In this document: piece by piece, positions 1 through 12,039 of the stretch | Numbering within the stretch: position 1 is the stretch's first letter | How the letters are laid out: every line of letters starts with the position of its first letter | Assembly (NCBI RefSeq): GCF_921293095.1 | Contig: NC_060248.1 | Location: 13,472,744-13,536,743 of the forward strand | From: Ischnura elegans | Lineage: Eukaryota > Arthropoda > Insecta > Odonata > Coenagrionidae | Direction of reading: 5' to 3' | DNA length: 64,000 nt | Made by a program: the position numbers and the translations under genes | Notes under the pieces: model-generated | The model's database searches: none | What the model was told of the DNA's origin: nothing | What the model saw: only the letters and a program-made list of their open reading frames with translations

Positions 1-314
1 CCTTATTTTAGCCAAGCGCTACCAGCTAGCAGGGTACTCTGCTACCTGCTAGCATCCTGCGTCGTATCAGCGCTTAAAACCTAGCCCCAAGGTCACCTCA
101 CTTGCGGCAGCGGGAACCAGAATGACGTCACACGGAGTTTTCGCAACATTCATGCTTAGCCGTCGCGATTTCGCGAGCTTGAAATTTTTCACTTTTCATT
201 TAATCGCGAAAAATAGATATCGTCATTTAAAAATCTAAAAGCGTGAAATACGTACTCCAGGAGTAATGATCTTTCGATTTAGACAATAAAAAAATAATAG
301 GAAATCACCCTATT
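1..314 (+). mobile_element. MITE-A copy 1 (cut by window start)
   Basis: Right half of the MITE-A family. It holds the CTAGC-rich core, the segment ending AATAATAGGAAATCACCC and the terminal TATT, and aligns base for base with 3065-3379 and 33930-34179 apart from scattered changes. The left half lies outside the window. Confidence 0.85.
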
Positions 315-1726
315 CCTAAAATTATGCTCTGGCAGCTTGTGTCATCATCAGGGGGTTAGAAAAGGTTTGTATCGTCACTGTTGGTCTCCTTGAAATTTCA
401 ATTCATTTCTGATGGCATACAGTCCTTTGGCCAAATTCTGACAAGGGTCATTGAAACACGTTGCGTCATCTTCTTCTTTTCTCCATACAAGTTGAAGGCG
501 GAGTTCACACAACTTGATTGCCCCGATTGTGACTCGCACTGGTCACCTGATAATCAGATAATCCTTATTTTTAGTACTTGAAATTATCTATTTAACTCTT
601 TGGTTAATACCACATTCTTCCTATTCGCCCTGGTTCTAAGGAATAATGTATAGCACGGTTGAAGAAATTCATTAAGAGAAAAATATCTGGAATATTCTTC
701 TCATAGAATATTTTCTCATTTCTCTAGGAACAGCTGACGCCCTTCCAGATTTATCTAGAACATGCCCTCTTTTAATTAGCTTATGAGTGAATGTGTAAAC
801 TCTCGTCCTAATCCAGTTCTTTTACATCACCCCCCCCCCTCTCCCATCAGTATTGAGGGGATTAAATCCAAAAATGGATAGACACCGCTGCTTTAGGGTA
901 ACTGGCGCACTCGCATTGAATTAATATTAATTCATACTTAGCGCCTTCTCTTCCACTCGAGCAAGGTCAGGAGCAGTTCAAGGTCGTTGCGTTCTGTGGG
1001 GAGAGGGGGAGGAGGGTGGAGAGGTCACTACTTTCCGCAGCACCTTAGCGGTACCTCTATTGCCTGAAGAAAAGGATTATTTCTTCCTTCCCTCAGAGTG
1101 ATGGCTCCAGCGATAGGTTTTCAGGAACCAAAAGAGTTAACTCTCAACCCATCATATTTGTAACAGTTGTGCCACGGGTTAAGCAGTGGGTCTAGGTTCG
1201 TCGGCATTATTGGGCGCCAGTACGGGATTCTGAGCAAGAGAGAAAAATTATTGCGCCCGTACTCGGAATTATACCAACTACCCTGTAGGGGAAAGTAATT
1301 CCCTCAGTAAGTTGGGAGGATCGCGCTAGCGACCAAAACACTCCCTTTTCATCACCGGGAATATGGGGAAGGGAATTGGGATAAAAAAATAAGGTATACA
1401 CTGGATTTTAACTCACTTAACTTCTGGCACTAGTCTCGCAAAAAAACAACGCTATCAAAAATTAATACCTCGCTGATTAGGGCAATCCTCGCCTTCACGT
1501 CTCCTCGGAACGACTCCCTTCCCTTCTGCCTCACGGGCTCACCTTCTGTCCACCGCCCGATGCGCCACCTCCGCGGTCGGGGGTGGAATACAATGAGGAC
1601 AAAAGAAAAGCGGCGAGAGCAGTAGCGTTAGGACAGGCAGTCGTCACAATATTCGCAATCACACGGTCATTCCCACCGTCCCTTTTTCCATCGCTTATTC
1701 CCTCACCTTCCCTATTTAAAACTAAT
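315..1726. other. Gene-free stretch with scraps of the TTAA element
   Basis: No gene recognised. Segments at ~1080-1130 (CTCCAGCGATAGGTTTT) and ~1650-1720 (cATCGCTTATTCCCTCA-like) match, in order, the interior of the TTAA element at 54979-55398, so an older disrupted copy probably lies here. A C-run is present at ~828-840. Short ORFs here have no recognisable content. Confidence 0.5.
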
Positions 1727-1937
1727 TAAGCCTGAATCACACGATGATTTTTCCGTCATTTCCGACTGATCACTCGCAAATGATCGACGCCGGCAATTGT
1801 TTTTCGCGATCACTCCAATGATGAGGATTCCCATCACTTTTTCATCACTCGTCCGGTCGCTTTTTCTATCGCTGAAACACCATATATATCAGCCAATCAG
1901 AACGCATGCCCGAATGGGTGGGAACAATTGTCAAACG

Positions 1938-2243
1938 TTGCGATGGGGGGGGGGGGGGGGTTGTGGGATAAACCCTTCCTCCTCATCAGAGCTCCGAGAA
2001 ATTTTTAAGTTTAATCTATTTTACTCATTTGGATTAATAAAACTTGTAGAATATGGTAAGGATTAATAAAATATCTCTCATAATGCCGTAAAACTCACCA
2101 TTTAAACCATTTATCTTTATTTTTTATGGCGGAGGGCCTCAGCACCTCCCGCTTACCCTGGCGGGTATGCCACACCCCCAAGACCCCCAAGTATAAGTTG
2201 CGCCTGAAACCCCCCCAACCCTTAATTCCTAGCTACGCCCCTG
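1938..2243 (-). mobile_element. hAT-like MITE nested in the TTAA element
   Basis: On the minus strand it starts CAGGGGCGTAGCTAGG, as do related copies at 2700-3661 and 50318-50605, and shares their interior (GGTGAGTTTTAC, GATATTTTATTAAT). A 16-G run occupies 1945-1960. The flanks GTCAAACG and GACAAAGG match at 6 of 8 positions, consistent with an old 8-bp target duplication. Confidence 0.65.
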
Positions 2244-2371
2244 GACAAAGGTGTTTTCGTGATGCGGGTCCTATGACAACTTACTGTGATATCGGAAAAT
2301 ATGCGAAAAGCGACGGCAGGAGGGACCGTGTGATTCAGAAAAATGATCACTCGAGCGATCATTTAAATTCC

Positions 2372-2413
2372 TGTCGCGAAAAGCGATCGCTCCAGTGATC
2401 ACTTTTCGCGACG
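2372..2413. repeat. Strong palindrome inside the TTAA element
   Basis: GTCGCGAAAAGCGATCGCTC is followed by CAGTGATCACTTTTCGCGAC, an almost perfect inverted pair able to form a hairpin. A second one (ATGATCACTCGAGCGATCAT) precedes it. Confidence 0.7.
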
Positions 2414-2699
2414 AAAAATGATGATCGTGTGATTCAAGCCTAACATTCAGACATGAAAACCAAATGTGGCGTAATAATCGCTGTTAGCGGCCGTGCGTTC
2501 TGATTGGCTGAGAGACGATGACAGCGATGCTTTCGGCGACGGAAAAAGGGATGTAACGAGTGACGGAAAATGAGATAGAATTTCCGTTCGATGGAGCCAT
2601 TGTTGAAAATGATTGCGCGAACTCTTTGGAGCGATTGCTGGAGCTATCGCTTTGAAGGGACGGAAATAATGGTCGTGTGATTCAGGATTAAGCCCGCGA

Positions 2700-3661
2700 C
2701 AGGAGCGCAGCTAGGAATAGGGTAGTTTCCTAAATCAAAGAAAACGAAATGCATTGATTGCGATTCGTTACCCACCATCAGTGTATTCATAATATACAAA
2801 TTATTTGGTTTTAGAAATTCCAGTTTAGACGAATGACAATGGTCAATTTTAACCTCATTTGAAAATGGCCAGATAGGCGCCCATGCGATTCCACTCCACG
2901 TGACATCACAAGGACATAGTTTCTATACGAGTAGATAGGAGTTTTACATCGTCTGAGGTTACCAATGCATGCATGAGGCACAGAGCTCAGGGAAACATGT
3001 CTTAATAATCACCTATTAAAACTGCCTAAGGTCGGAAAGTTTTCTTCGTTTGATAAGGTATTAAAAATCCTTATTTAAGCCACATGCTACCTGCTAGCAT
3101 GGTACTCCTCTACCTGCTAGCATCCTGCGTCGTATCAGCGCTCAGAGCCTCGCCCCAAGGTCACCTCACACGGCGGCAGCTGGAACCAGAAATACGTCAC
3201 ACGGACTTTTCCCGTCATTCTTACTTAGACGTCGCGTTTTCACGCGCTTGAAATTTTTTACTTTTCATTTCATCGCGAAAAATAAATATCATCATTCGAA
3301 AATTTGAGAGCGTGAAATGCGCACTTCAGGATTAATAATCTTTCGATTTAGGCAATAAAAAAATAATAGGAAACCACCCAATCAAGGTTGTGTGGGTTTA
3401 GGTGCAACGAATGCCGGGGTGTGTGGGTGTATGGTATACCCACCAGGATAAGCGGTAGGTGCGAAATTAAGAAATTGCGGAATTTTAAGATAAATGGTTG
3501 AAAAGGGTGAGTTTTACAGCTTTCTGAGGGATATTTTATTAATCCTTACACTCATATATTTGTATTATCAATGCAATTAAGTGAAATGGATTAAACATAA
3601 AAATTTCTCTGAGCTAGGGGGGGGGGGGTTATCCCCCTAAACCCCCCTCGCTGCGCCAGTA
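2700..3661 (+). mobile_element. hAT-like MITE split by MITE-A
   Basis: The left end CAGGAGCGCAGCTAGG (2700-2715) is separated by MITE-A from the rest (3380-3661), which ends in CTGCGCCAGTA and carries the family interior and a G-run next to a C-run (~3619-3648). Flanks GCCCGCGA (2692-2699) and GCCTGAGA (3662-3669) agree at 6 of 8 positions. Confidence 0.65.
2716..3379 (+). mobile_element. MITE-A copy 2, near full length
   Basis: Runs from AATAGGGTAGTTTCCT to AGGAAACCACCC. No coding capacity; ~660 bp. It sits inside the hAT-like MITE at 2700-3661, and the last four bases of the right terminus (TATT in other copies) are missing or changed. Confidence 0.85.
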
Positions 3662-4644
3662 GCCTGAGACACTTAAGATGCATAGGTACCATAATTCTGA
3701 GGTATGGTATGCGTAGTAGACAAGTGAGTTATAGATATTCATATCTAGTTTTTAAGCATTGTTTGTCTAGCTGGTGACATAAAAACTGCCCTTGGATATT
3801 CTACCTTGCCACCTTAAAGATTACCATCTATACAATTTTTCTGGAGGTTACTTGGGGCGGGGGGAGGGTGTTTTTCTCTATCTACCGAATTCACATATCA
3901 GTCATCACGGAATAACCGAAAGATATAAAAACTATGGTATTTTCTCACTGTATATAGAAGACGTTGTAACATCAGACGATTGTTTTTTCCAAAAATCTCT
4001 TTATTTGCTCCAAATTACGTTTTGTTTGCCAGACTCTTTCAAAGAACTTTCCCTCTCCCTTTTCTTTCCAACAATCCCCCTATACTTCTTTATCAACAAC
4101 TCCCTGGCAACATTAAATAACAGTATTTAAACATCAAACGTTACAACGTGGATGCAATCTAACTTCACTTGCCATCAGGCAAAAAAATTAAAATTTTAAA
4201 ACTATCAATCAGGAGCGACACCTTCTCTCACAATCAGCGTGAAACCCATCCTTCAATATGAACTCCCCATGTGGCCCCAATGACTCAGCTGTGGAATGCA
4301 GCAATCCCAAAAACGCCGACGACTGAAGTGATCCGGTCCAATTCGAATTTCTTACCTCATCGTGCGCTCCACCCTGCTCAACAATGACGGCGACTGGCCA
4401 GAAAGTGGAGTGGGCAGTGCCCTTTACGAGCCCCTCTTCTGTAGTGGCCACGCAGCGTGACCGCGGTGTGCCAAAAAGTGACCCGGGCAGTAAAATTTCG
4501 AAACCGCCTCATAAATGAGACGATGCCATTGTGCTCTGAGGGCAGCATTCAGAGTCAACCAACCCTACATATCCCTCCCTTCTTGACGCGAAGACCCTTT
4601 ATATACATGCTTAGCAGGCGAAATTTGGCCACCATATTCACTAA
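3662..4644. other. Gene-free stretch, nothing recognised
   Basis: ORFs at 3792-4130 (+) and 4209-4451 (-) are open but show no family motif, and I give them no function. Confidence 0.5.
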
Positions 4645-5198
4645 TATCTTCTATACATTATTTTTAGTATTATTTTTACTGTATAGATACCTTTTTCTCA
4701 ACTTATACGCAACAAAACTCTACAAATGAGGTACCAAAATGCACAGAATTTATCAGAGAACATGCGACGGCTTATCTTAATTCCTAAATATTGCTATTGT
4801 TTCCTAAAATTGGTTTTTAAATAATAAAAAAAACAAAAAAAAACAAAAACCGGTAAATATTCCTGACGTTAACGGCGCACAAACTGATACATTTGTTCAT
4901 TTGCAACAATATCTCGCATTCTTTAAATAAATTTTATCAAAATGTGGCTGATTCCACATTCAATTCTCCTGATAGTCATCATGTGCGTTTAACAGGCGAT
5001 AGTGTAAGTACTTCCAATGTTGTGTTTAAAGAGGTCCTCTGACCTCAATTTGTACATGAACATTCCAATTAAATTTGTACATAAGACCCTGCCTTTTTTT
5101 TCAACATTTTAAAATTAGAAACGCGCCTATCCATCTGTGGACCTGCATTGAAAAGAGCGGGGGAAGCCCGCTGGGAGCAGGCGCAGCACGCTCGTTTA
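4645..5198 (+). repeat. Dispersed repeat REP-3, copy 1
   Basis: About 550 bp matching 52387-52930 over its whole length with few differences, including GAGGTCCTCTGACCTCAATT and a GC hairpin near the right end (GCGGGGGAAGCCCGC). Homology stops abruptly on both sides and the flanks differ. No inverted ends or ORF point to a class. Confidence 0.8.
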
Positions 5199-6160
5199 CA
5201 TATAATAATACATACACTTTGTACGTAGGGAATGGCACGGGCGCCCCAAAGCAAGTAGGGTCTGCTTAGTTCCTAAAACAGCTATGGGGTATGTAGGGGG
5301 GGATTATTTTCAGTTGGGGCAGATCACATATCGAGGGGGGTCCGTTGTCCCTACTAGGTAGACTAAGAATACGGTCCTATTCATCTAGCGGAAAAGTGGA
5401 AATTGGTGAACGTGCAAGGGAACCGGGTGGTTTTTCCCAACACTAATACCTAATAGACCTTTGGGTTTCAGCTTGGTGGCCATAAAATTGCGTTGAAAGT
5501 TAATAGGCTATTGAGGGATGATTCCACATTCAAAGCCAAGGATAACCTCAAGAACTAACGACTGGAACTGGTGAATAAAATATCTTTGACCATAAACCCT
5601 CGCTCAAGGCCTAACTTGTCTCTTTTGATGCGCACAATCACCACACGGCAGTTCCTGTCTCTTTTGCTCCATTAATTGAATTGAAGATGGAGACCGAGCT
5701 ATTGCAAAATAAATCAAACTTCTGTCACACTTTTGAAAGGAAATTTCTATGCATAATATTACAATCATATCAAATGAGCTATCAAATTCGAAAAATTCAC
5801 TGAGAAAGAATATTGTATTCCTATATGAAGACTATATAATGTGTATATTATGTGTTTGTGGTGGAGCAGCTTGCTCTTGTTCCATGTAGGTATTTAAAAA
5901 AATTCACCCCACAATTCCTTCGTGTAATCACGATAGACTTTCGAGGAGATTTCACGAATATTCTCGGCCAACTAAATTCTCCCTCTAATAAACCTCAATG
6001 AGCAGTCAAATGATTCCCAACTTTCGAATCGATCGGTAGACAGATTGATAGTGGGCAATTCGAAAAGAATGACATTATCAGGGGAATAAATCTAATTCAA
6101 ACTCGATAGATAAATGATTTGAAGGACCATGGACGCAAAATATAATTACTAAAGTCTTCT
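5199..6160. other. Gene-free stretch, nothing recognised
   Basis: AT-rich, with no ORF, repeat partner or motif that I could support. Confidence 0.45.
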
Positions 6161-6164
6161 ATAG

Positions 6165-6480
6165 ATTAAGGTAGGTTTCCATGGAGTATTTAAGAAGTAT
6201 TCTGTCAGTCTCCTCTCCCTTTGTGGACTTCCCTCTTCAATTCAATAGATTTCCTACTCCCTTCCATTCAATCTGAAAATCCTATTCCTTTCCTTCCTCT
6301 CCCTCGATTACCCAACGCTCTGCCCTCCAACACCATTTTCAACATTCCCTCCCCGCTAAGGATCATCCATACATTCTGTCTCCTCTGAACCTCATCTACA
6401 AGCTGCCTCTCCTCTTGTCATGTCCAACACTTCGTAGTTTCTCCTCCTCTTCGTCCATTTCAACTTTCAACAACCTGGAT
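6165..6480 (-). mobile_element. LINE 3' end (LINE-E type), antisense
   Basis: The reverse complement follows the LINE at 37950-38275 in order: GAGGCAGCTT, AGCGGGGAGGG, ATGTTGAAAATGGTGTTGGA, AGGAAAGGAATAGGATTTT and the terminal TGGAAACCTACCTTAATC. Frameshifts and gaps leave no open frame. It is a 5'-truncated dead copy. Confidence 0.75.
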
Positions 6481-6679
6481 GTCCGAAGCACACGCGTTCC
6501 GTTTTCTACTTGCCAACAATGGACCTCAATTCAACAATTGAGCACCTTTTGCCCTCTTACGGCGAACACACAACAATAAAAAAAAGAAAAACAAAATGCA
6601 CCACTCGGCGGCAAATACGAAAAGGAAGTTTACCGAACAACAGTGCGTTATTAGTTTTTAAAATTATTTGCTCGAAAAA

Positions 6680-6827
6680 ATATATTTATTCTAATTACAT
6701 GATTTATATGTACTAAAATCATCACTTTTCTTGGGTATAAAAATACTTTTGTTTTGAACTAAATTTAATTTTGCTTTTAGGGGGGGGGGCAGCTGCCCCC
6801 TGCTGCCCTTCGCTGGGTACGCCCATG
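6680..6827. mobile_element. Right part of a hAT-like MITE
   Basis: A 10-G run, a C-rich block and the terminus GGGTACGCCCATG resemble the right ends of the hAT-like MITEs. The left end was not found. Confidence 0.4.
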
Positions 6828-9800
6828 AATAAGAGTCAGATCACATATAACGGTAATGTCTAAAGCCGAAATACGGAAAATCCTATATACTTGTTACAGC
6901 GCAATGAAAAAAGGGGCTCAAATTTTGCAGTGACAGAAAATTGATGAATTGGTCTCCAAGAAATATTCATAACTTCATTCCTGCGACTTAGGCGTGCAGA
7001 TTAATTGGGGTACACATAGTGGGACGAATATTTATAGAGAACTTTTGAAATCTCGCCAACGAATTCTTCCTTCCTACGAGATCAAAAGGCACGCATAAAA
7101 ACTTTATGTTGCCTTCCACAGTAATTTCATGGAACATAAGAAAACGCAAGCAGAAAATGATAGTAAATGACGTCACGTAGTGGCGAGCCAATGGCTGTGC
7201 GTTTTCACGTCCATTATATCGATACGAAAGTAACGCATAGTTAATTTCAATTATTAAATTAACAAACTTTATTATAGTCGGTATATAAGAGGTATATTAT
7301 TCGTAACAGAGTAATTTACCAAATCAATTATTTTTCGATGCTAATCTTCGCTGGTGCTAATTCTCTATTGAAGAGGGGCGCTATGGGGTAATCAAAGTCA
7401 AAGGTTAAAGCCAATGGTCTTTTGTTTCAAAATTCTGTTTCAAAAACTGAATGGTTCCAAAATTCATACAAACAGACAAGATTGCATTACAAATTTAAAG
7501 ATTTCCGTTCCAAAAAAAAATTCTAAACGCCCTCTACACATTGTTATTAGAGTTACAACCATTTATGTACACATAAATAACTTAAAATTTCACAATTTTT
7601 CCCAAATCTGTTTACTTGTAAATTTCTCATTAGTTGTTGAAAATCTGTGACAATTATAACTTGGATTGTCTTCAAGGATCAATCACTCCAATCAGTACCA
7701 AACTTAAAAGAACTTGGATAGGGTGGGGTTAGGTGAATTAACAGGGGAAGAATCACATTCAAACATAAGTGGATGACATTTTTACCTGATACCCGTTTAA
7801 TTAATCCCATTCTGGCCGAGGCGATTGAAGAATGATTTGCGATTGATAGCACGTCAAGGCTCCATTTCCGGAACTTCATTGTGAGATTGAAATTTGTGAA
7901 AACTGAACTTAGGAAAAATCCCATGGAGAATAGCAAATATTAACGTAATATCATGGTGATAAAATTTCTTGCAGTAACTCTCTGGTGATTTTGTAGAAAT
8001 GTTCACTGTGCTGAAGCAGATCACCTAACATGGAGTTTATCAATGACAGATGTGATCTTTTATTTATGATTGACACTCATATAGTATAACAACAATTGGT
8101 CGTGCTATGCAAATAGGAATTTTTCATACTTCTGATTAAATATTTGCGAAAAACTTTTTTTTAGGTGCACATAGTTTTGCCATTCTTGAAGATGAGTGTA
8201 ATACTGGTCATATCCTCATCGACGAGAAAATAAATAGGCTGGATGAACATATGTTGAGAAGATGTGATCTCCTTCTTGAATTACTTCGAGGAAAATCCCA
8301 TTGATTGCTGAACTTTCCCCCACGAGGCCGTGAGATGCCAAGAGGATGTCATCTTGTCCTTTGCACTGAGTCACGCGCAATTCATTGCTGTGAACACGGC
8401 TTACAGCAAATACAATCACACCAAATATAAAATCAGGAACGAAGCGCCGTTGCTTTCGAGATTAACTCCGCGTTTCTGCATTATCTTTTGAGGGATTTCT
8501 CTGTATTCCTGACTCTGGATGAGGTCTCATATGCGGGTGAACATGGGCATCGCTTGGAAGTTCTATAAGTGACCACCTACAGCGCGCGAGTAACGGCTCA
8601 CAACAAATGGCTCGCTGCTATGGGAACTGTTCGCATGGAACCGATTGTGTAACTTGGCTAACTTTCGATCGTTACGATTCGTCCATTCTCGATTGAGCTC
8701 ACGGTTTCCGTACGTAAGGAGCGATTGTTTATTGGCGATCGTCACCAAGCAATCGAACTTTACGACATTGTTAGATTTAATTGTTTTTGGTCATACGTTG
8801 CGCTCCTGTTCCCTTTCCATGCACGCGCAATAAGGATGGAAGTGTTTGCGGTTGTTTTGGAAATATAAACTAATGACGATATTGAGTTCTGTGACAATTG
8901 CTCAATTAAATTCATACTATTTAAAGCATTTGCCTCAGCGTGTAAAATTTTATTGGCTAGTTGATTATTTTCGGCATACATAGTTCATTTTCACAAATAC
9001 TCATAAATCTATAATCATTTTAAAATGCCGCGGTAAGAGCTCATTTTGTAACCTCTGCTTTTCCCTCTATTATTATTTGTACCATCCTGTTTTATTAAAT
9101 ACTTATACCTATTTATGAAAACTGCCACCCTCACTTTATCAACGGACTTGAAAAAGTTCTCTTCTAAGTAAATTTCATCATTGATTGAATTTAGTACTCA
9201 TTTGGACATTATGCTTATCATATAATTATCATTTGGACTGTGTATCATATAATTATCACCCGCACTCTTCCCTATATCGTCTCGTGCGCTGATTTATTTC
9301 AATTTCCCCCATTTTTTTTTATTTTTCGGAATTACATTTATTTGAATATTGTTTCTAAATTTATCATTATTACTTAAATAAACGATAAACATGGTTAAAC
9401 TACGGTTAAAAACTTGGCGTTTTTTGTGCTAGTGCTTTTCACCATTCGAATTTCTAATCAATAATTCTACATTGTTGTAGAAAATCGCATCCGAGACAGT
9501 CATAGGAGTACATAAAAACATCGATTTAACTTAATTCAAGAGGTCATTGAGGGCTTAAAAAAACTCTAATTGGGGATAAGAAATCAATAATTTTATATGA
9601 CATTTTCCTTCCGACGTTAGGCAAGAAATTAAACCCTATGGGGCATAATGTTGCAAATAGTGCGACAATGTTTTCATCGATCATGGAAAAAACAAAATTT
9701 CAATTGCACTGACGTAAAACAGCGAGGTAAATTTAAACTTTCAAATCGATGTATCATGATAATTAACAAACTCACTCAACTTGCTATTATCTTTGTAATT

Positions 9801-10008
9801 TCACTACTCATTCACGTCTGTAGGAACATAACATGCCGTTTTATAAATGAAGTTGTATCCATAATTCCAAAAGGGGAAATCTACAATGGCAGCGGAGGAT
9901 ACCTATTTAAATCTAATCACAAAACTCAACCAAAGCATTAAGATGCTGACGCCAAGTGTCATGTCGACAAGATACTCTCGATCGAGCGCCGGAAACCGTT
10001 CGAACGTT
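6828..10008. other. Gene-free AT-rich stretch
   Basis: About 3.2 kb with no recognisable gene. Short ORFs (for example 7679-7936 minus, 9648-9941 plus) have no family features. A somewhat GC-richer patch at 8540-8830 contains several GCGATCG-like words but no defined element. Confidence 0.45.
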
Positions 10009-10019
10009 AAGTTATACAA

Positions 10020-10331
10020 CTGGAACGAGACTCCTAGGGCGGGCTCGCGAGGATACACTCTTGGGGGCAGAGTCTGTAAGCTTTTTACCTCTGCAACCAG
10101 AAGGGGGAGAACAGGAAGGAGAAAGGAAGGAGGCGCCGCCGCGATAGGAGCCCGACGACGCCTCCTGGGAGGGGATAGGGAAGGAAGGGAAGGGACGAGG
10201 AATCCCGCTCCGTCACAGAGGCGGGCGGGTCCTACCATCAGCGAAACCAGGCAAAGCCAATAATGTTCTAACGATCTCGGAGGATCATTCTATGAGGAAG
10301 AAGGATCCAACGATCAAATCGTTAGATCGTA
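10020..10331 (+). mobile_element. RET-G retroposon, copy 1
   Basis: About 312 bp, GC-rich, sharing with 59637-59955 the blocks GGCGCCGCCGCGATAGGAGC, GACGCCTC, GCGAAACCAGGCAAAGCCA and GAGGAAGAA. It is flanked by the direct repeat AAGTTATACAA (10009-10019 and 10332-10342), the pattern of a target-site duplication made by LINE machinery. No poly-A tail and no convincing tRNA head. An ORF through it on the plus strand is a by-product of its composition. Confidence 0.7.
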
Positions 10332-10410
10332 AAGTTATACAATAGCCCTTTCAACCGTTATAGAAGAATTGACCTAAACACTACGAGAACTGGACCTTTT
10401 CGTTCGAACG

Positions 10411-10872
10411 TTAAGTTACACAATCGGCCTCCATTTCCATCGGGCCATCGATCTTTCCTCGAGAAATTAAGCATTCATTTGTAGATCCTACAACTCTCCG
10501 AATGCGGTAATTTTCATTCGGAAACAGAGAATAAACCTCTGGCGACAGTTTCGCCGGTGTTGCAATCGGCTTCTTCCGGTCAGTGAAGCGAGTGCGAAGA
10601 ATTTGTCCCGCCGTATACACCTCATCCGCTGGGCTCTTCGTGATTGGTTGCTGCATTCCCGTAGTTCCCGCGCAAAACTCACTTCCATGCGTCAAATGCA
10701 GCGCCAGCGAAACTGTTGACGGAGAAATTGAAGACGCGCACTGAGTAAATCCCGAAAGCAACGGCACTATATCATCCCGCGGAAGCCTACACAAGGATGT
10801 CATCCAAAAAACTTTTTCATATTCTACATAAATATCATCCATCACAGGGTGGGGACAGCAATAAATAATCAC
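10411..10872 (-). other. Unrecognised 153-codon open frame
   Basis: Open but with no motif I recognise. It adjoins RET-G, and its flank repeats GTTCGAACGTTAAGTTA, which also stands before RET-G (~9999), so it may be part of a repeat. The overlapping 66-codon frame (10488-10688) is equally featureless. Coding status doubtful. Confidence 0.2.
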
Positions 10873-11756
10873 TTGGTTAGAGCACCATCAGTGAATGCGT
10901 AGCTATAGTTAGGCGTAACTTTGATTCCATGAACCATCACTGCCGTCTTAATACTTTTAGTTCACATTTCAGTTGCCCCCGTTGTTGATGCTACACCATG
11001 ACAACTGTAGAGCATTTAATTTTGAGTCCACTAGTGGCTTTTGTGGAAGTCGCGTTGTAAACTACTTCCAGTGGCCCTGCTTCGACCGATATCACTGGCT
11101 GAAGTTACACGGCGCACAGTGACAGCCAGCAGCCATCTTGTGGATGATGCCTTCCCTACTCTTCACTCGTGTCAGTGTGTCCTGAAAAATAGATCAGAAA
11201 ATCCTTTTTATTGCTTGAACTATTAATACTGCGTATATTTACAATAGTTAATATTTTTAATAAGTAAATTGAGATATTACAGTACTTGCGGAAAAACCTC
11301 CTTTTTTTTGTACAAAATTATGAAATTCCGTTTGCAGAGGTGAATCGCAATAAAATATAAACATTTTTGTACTGCTTACTGCTTCTAACGGCGATTGTTT
11401 ACTTACGTGTCGACAGAACGTGAAAGTGATGCTGGTGATATTAAATTGATAACTATATTTTACATATAAAAATAAAATATTATTCAGCTTGGATAATGTA
11501 TGCTCAAATAATCAAAAGATATTAGCGGCCTTTGAAAAAAAATTCCAGAAACATTTCATGCACACATACATTGGCAAAAAATGGTAAAAATTAAAAAAAT
11601 TGGAAATAAGTTCTTATACAACCGAAACTTAATGGAAGTATGATCAGAGCGAAATGAGGAAAACGGTAAAATTCCATTTATAGTAGCATGCCTATATTTA
11701 ACTGTTTAATGGAAGCAGATACGGCCGCTACAGTGCCTAAAACCACTGCAATAATA
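10873..11756. other. Gene-free stretch, nothing recognised
   Basis: AT-rich; no ORF or repeat partner recognised. Confidence 0.45.
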
Positions 11757-11765
11757 TGCAGTAAC

Positions 11766-12030
11766 TGTGGCGTAACAATGGGGGCAAAGAATGAGGGGAT
11801 AGACCCCCCAAAGCCTCAGAGAAATAAAAAACATATTTATAACTATTTTCTAGTTTCGATGCATAACATCTGCATCTGTTTAAAGTTAAAATTTTAAGTG
11901 CCTAAATAATGTAAATTGTATTTCCAGGCATGTCACTTTTGAAAAATTTTCCCGGACATCGTTGCTTGGGGGGAGGGGTTGCCACCCCAGGCCATTCCAT
12001 CCCCCCAAAGCATGTTCCTAGTTTCACCAC
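11766..12030. mobile_element. hAT-like MITE with TGCAGTAAC duplication
   Basis: The ends are TGTGGCGTAAC and, inverted, AGTGGTGAAAC, with internal GGGG/CCCC blocks as in the other copies. TGCAGTAAC occurs on both sides (11757-11765 and 12031-12039); the exact 8-bp register is ambiguous because it overlaps the termini. Confidence 0.65.
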
Positions 12031-12039
12031 TGCAGTAAC

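Larger units (their letters stand above)
1731..2687. mobile_element. TTAA-flanked DNA element with long inverted arms, carrying a nested MITE
   Basis: It starts TTAA|GCCTGAATCACACGA and ends (reverse complement) TTAA|TCCTGAATCACACGA. The inverted homology continues about 180 bp inwards: 1731-1905 against 2485-2687, sharing GCGTTCTGATTGGCTGA. TTAA duplications sit at 1727-1730 and 2688-2691, the target used by piggyBac-like and some Kolobok elements. The interior holds a hAT-like MITE (1938-2243) and extra GTGTGATTCA blocks at 2285-2440. No transposase is present, so it is non-autonomous. Confidence 0.65.

Noticed and set aside
9886-10263. 125-codon plus-strand protein
   Set aside because: Runs through RET-G; the Arg/Gly-rich content follows from the GC-rich repeat.
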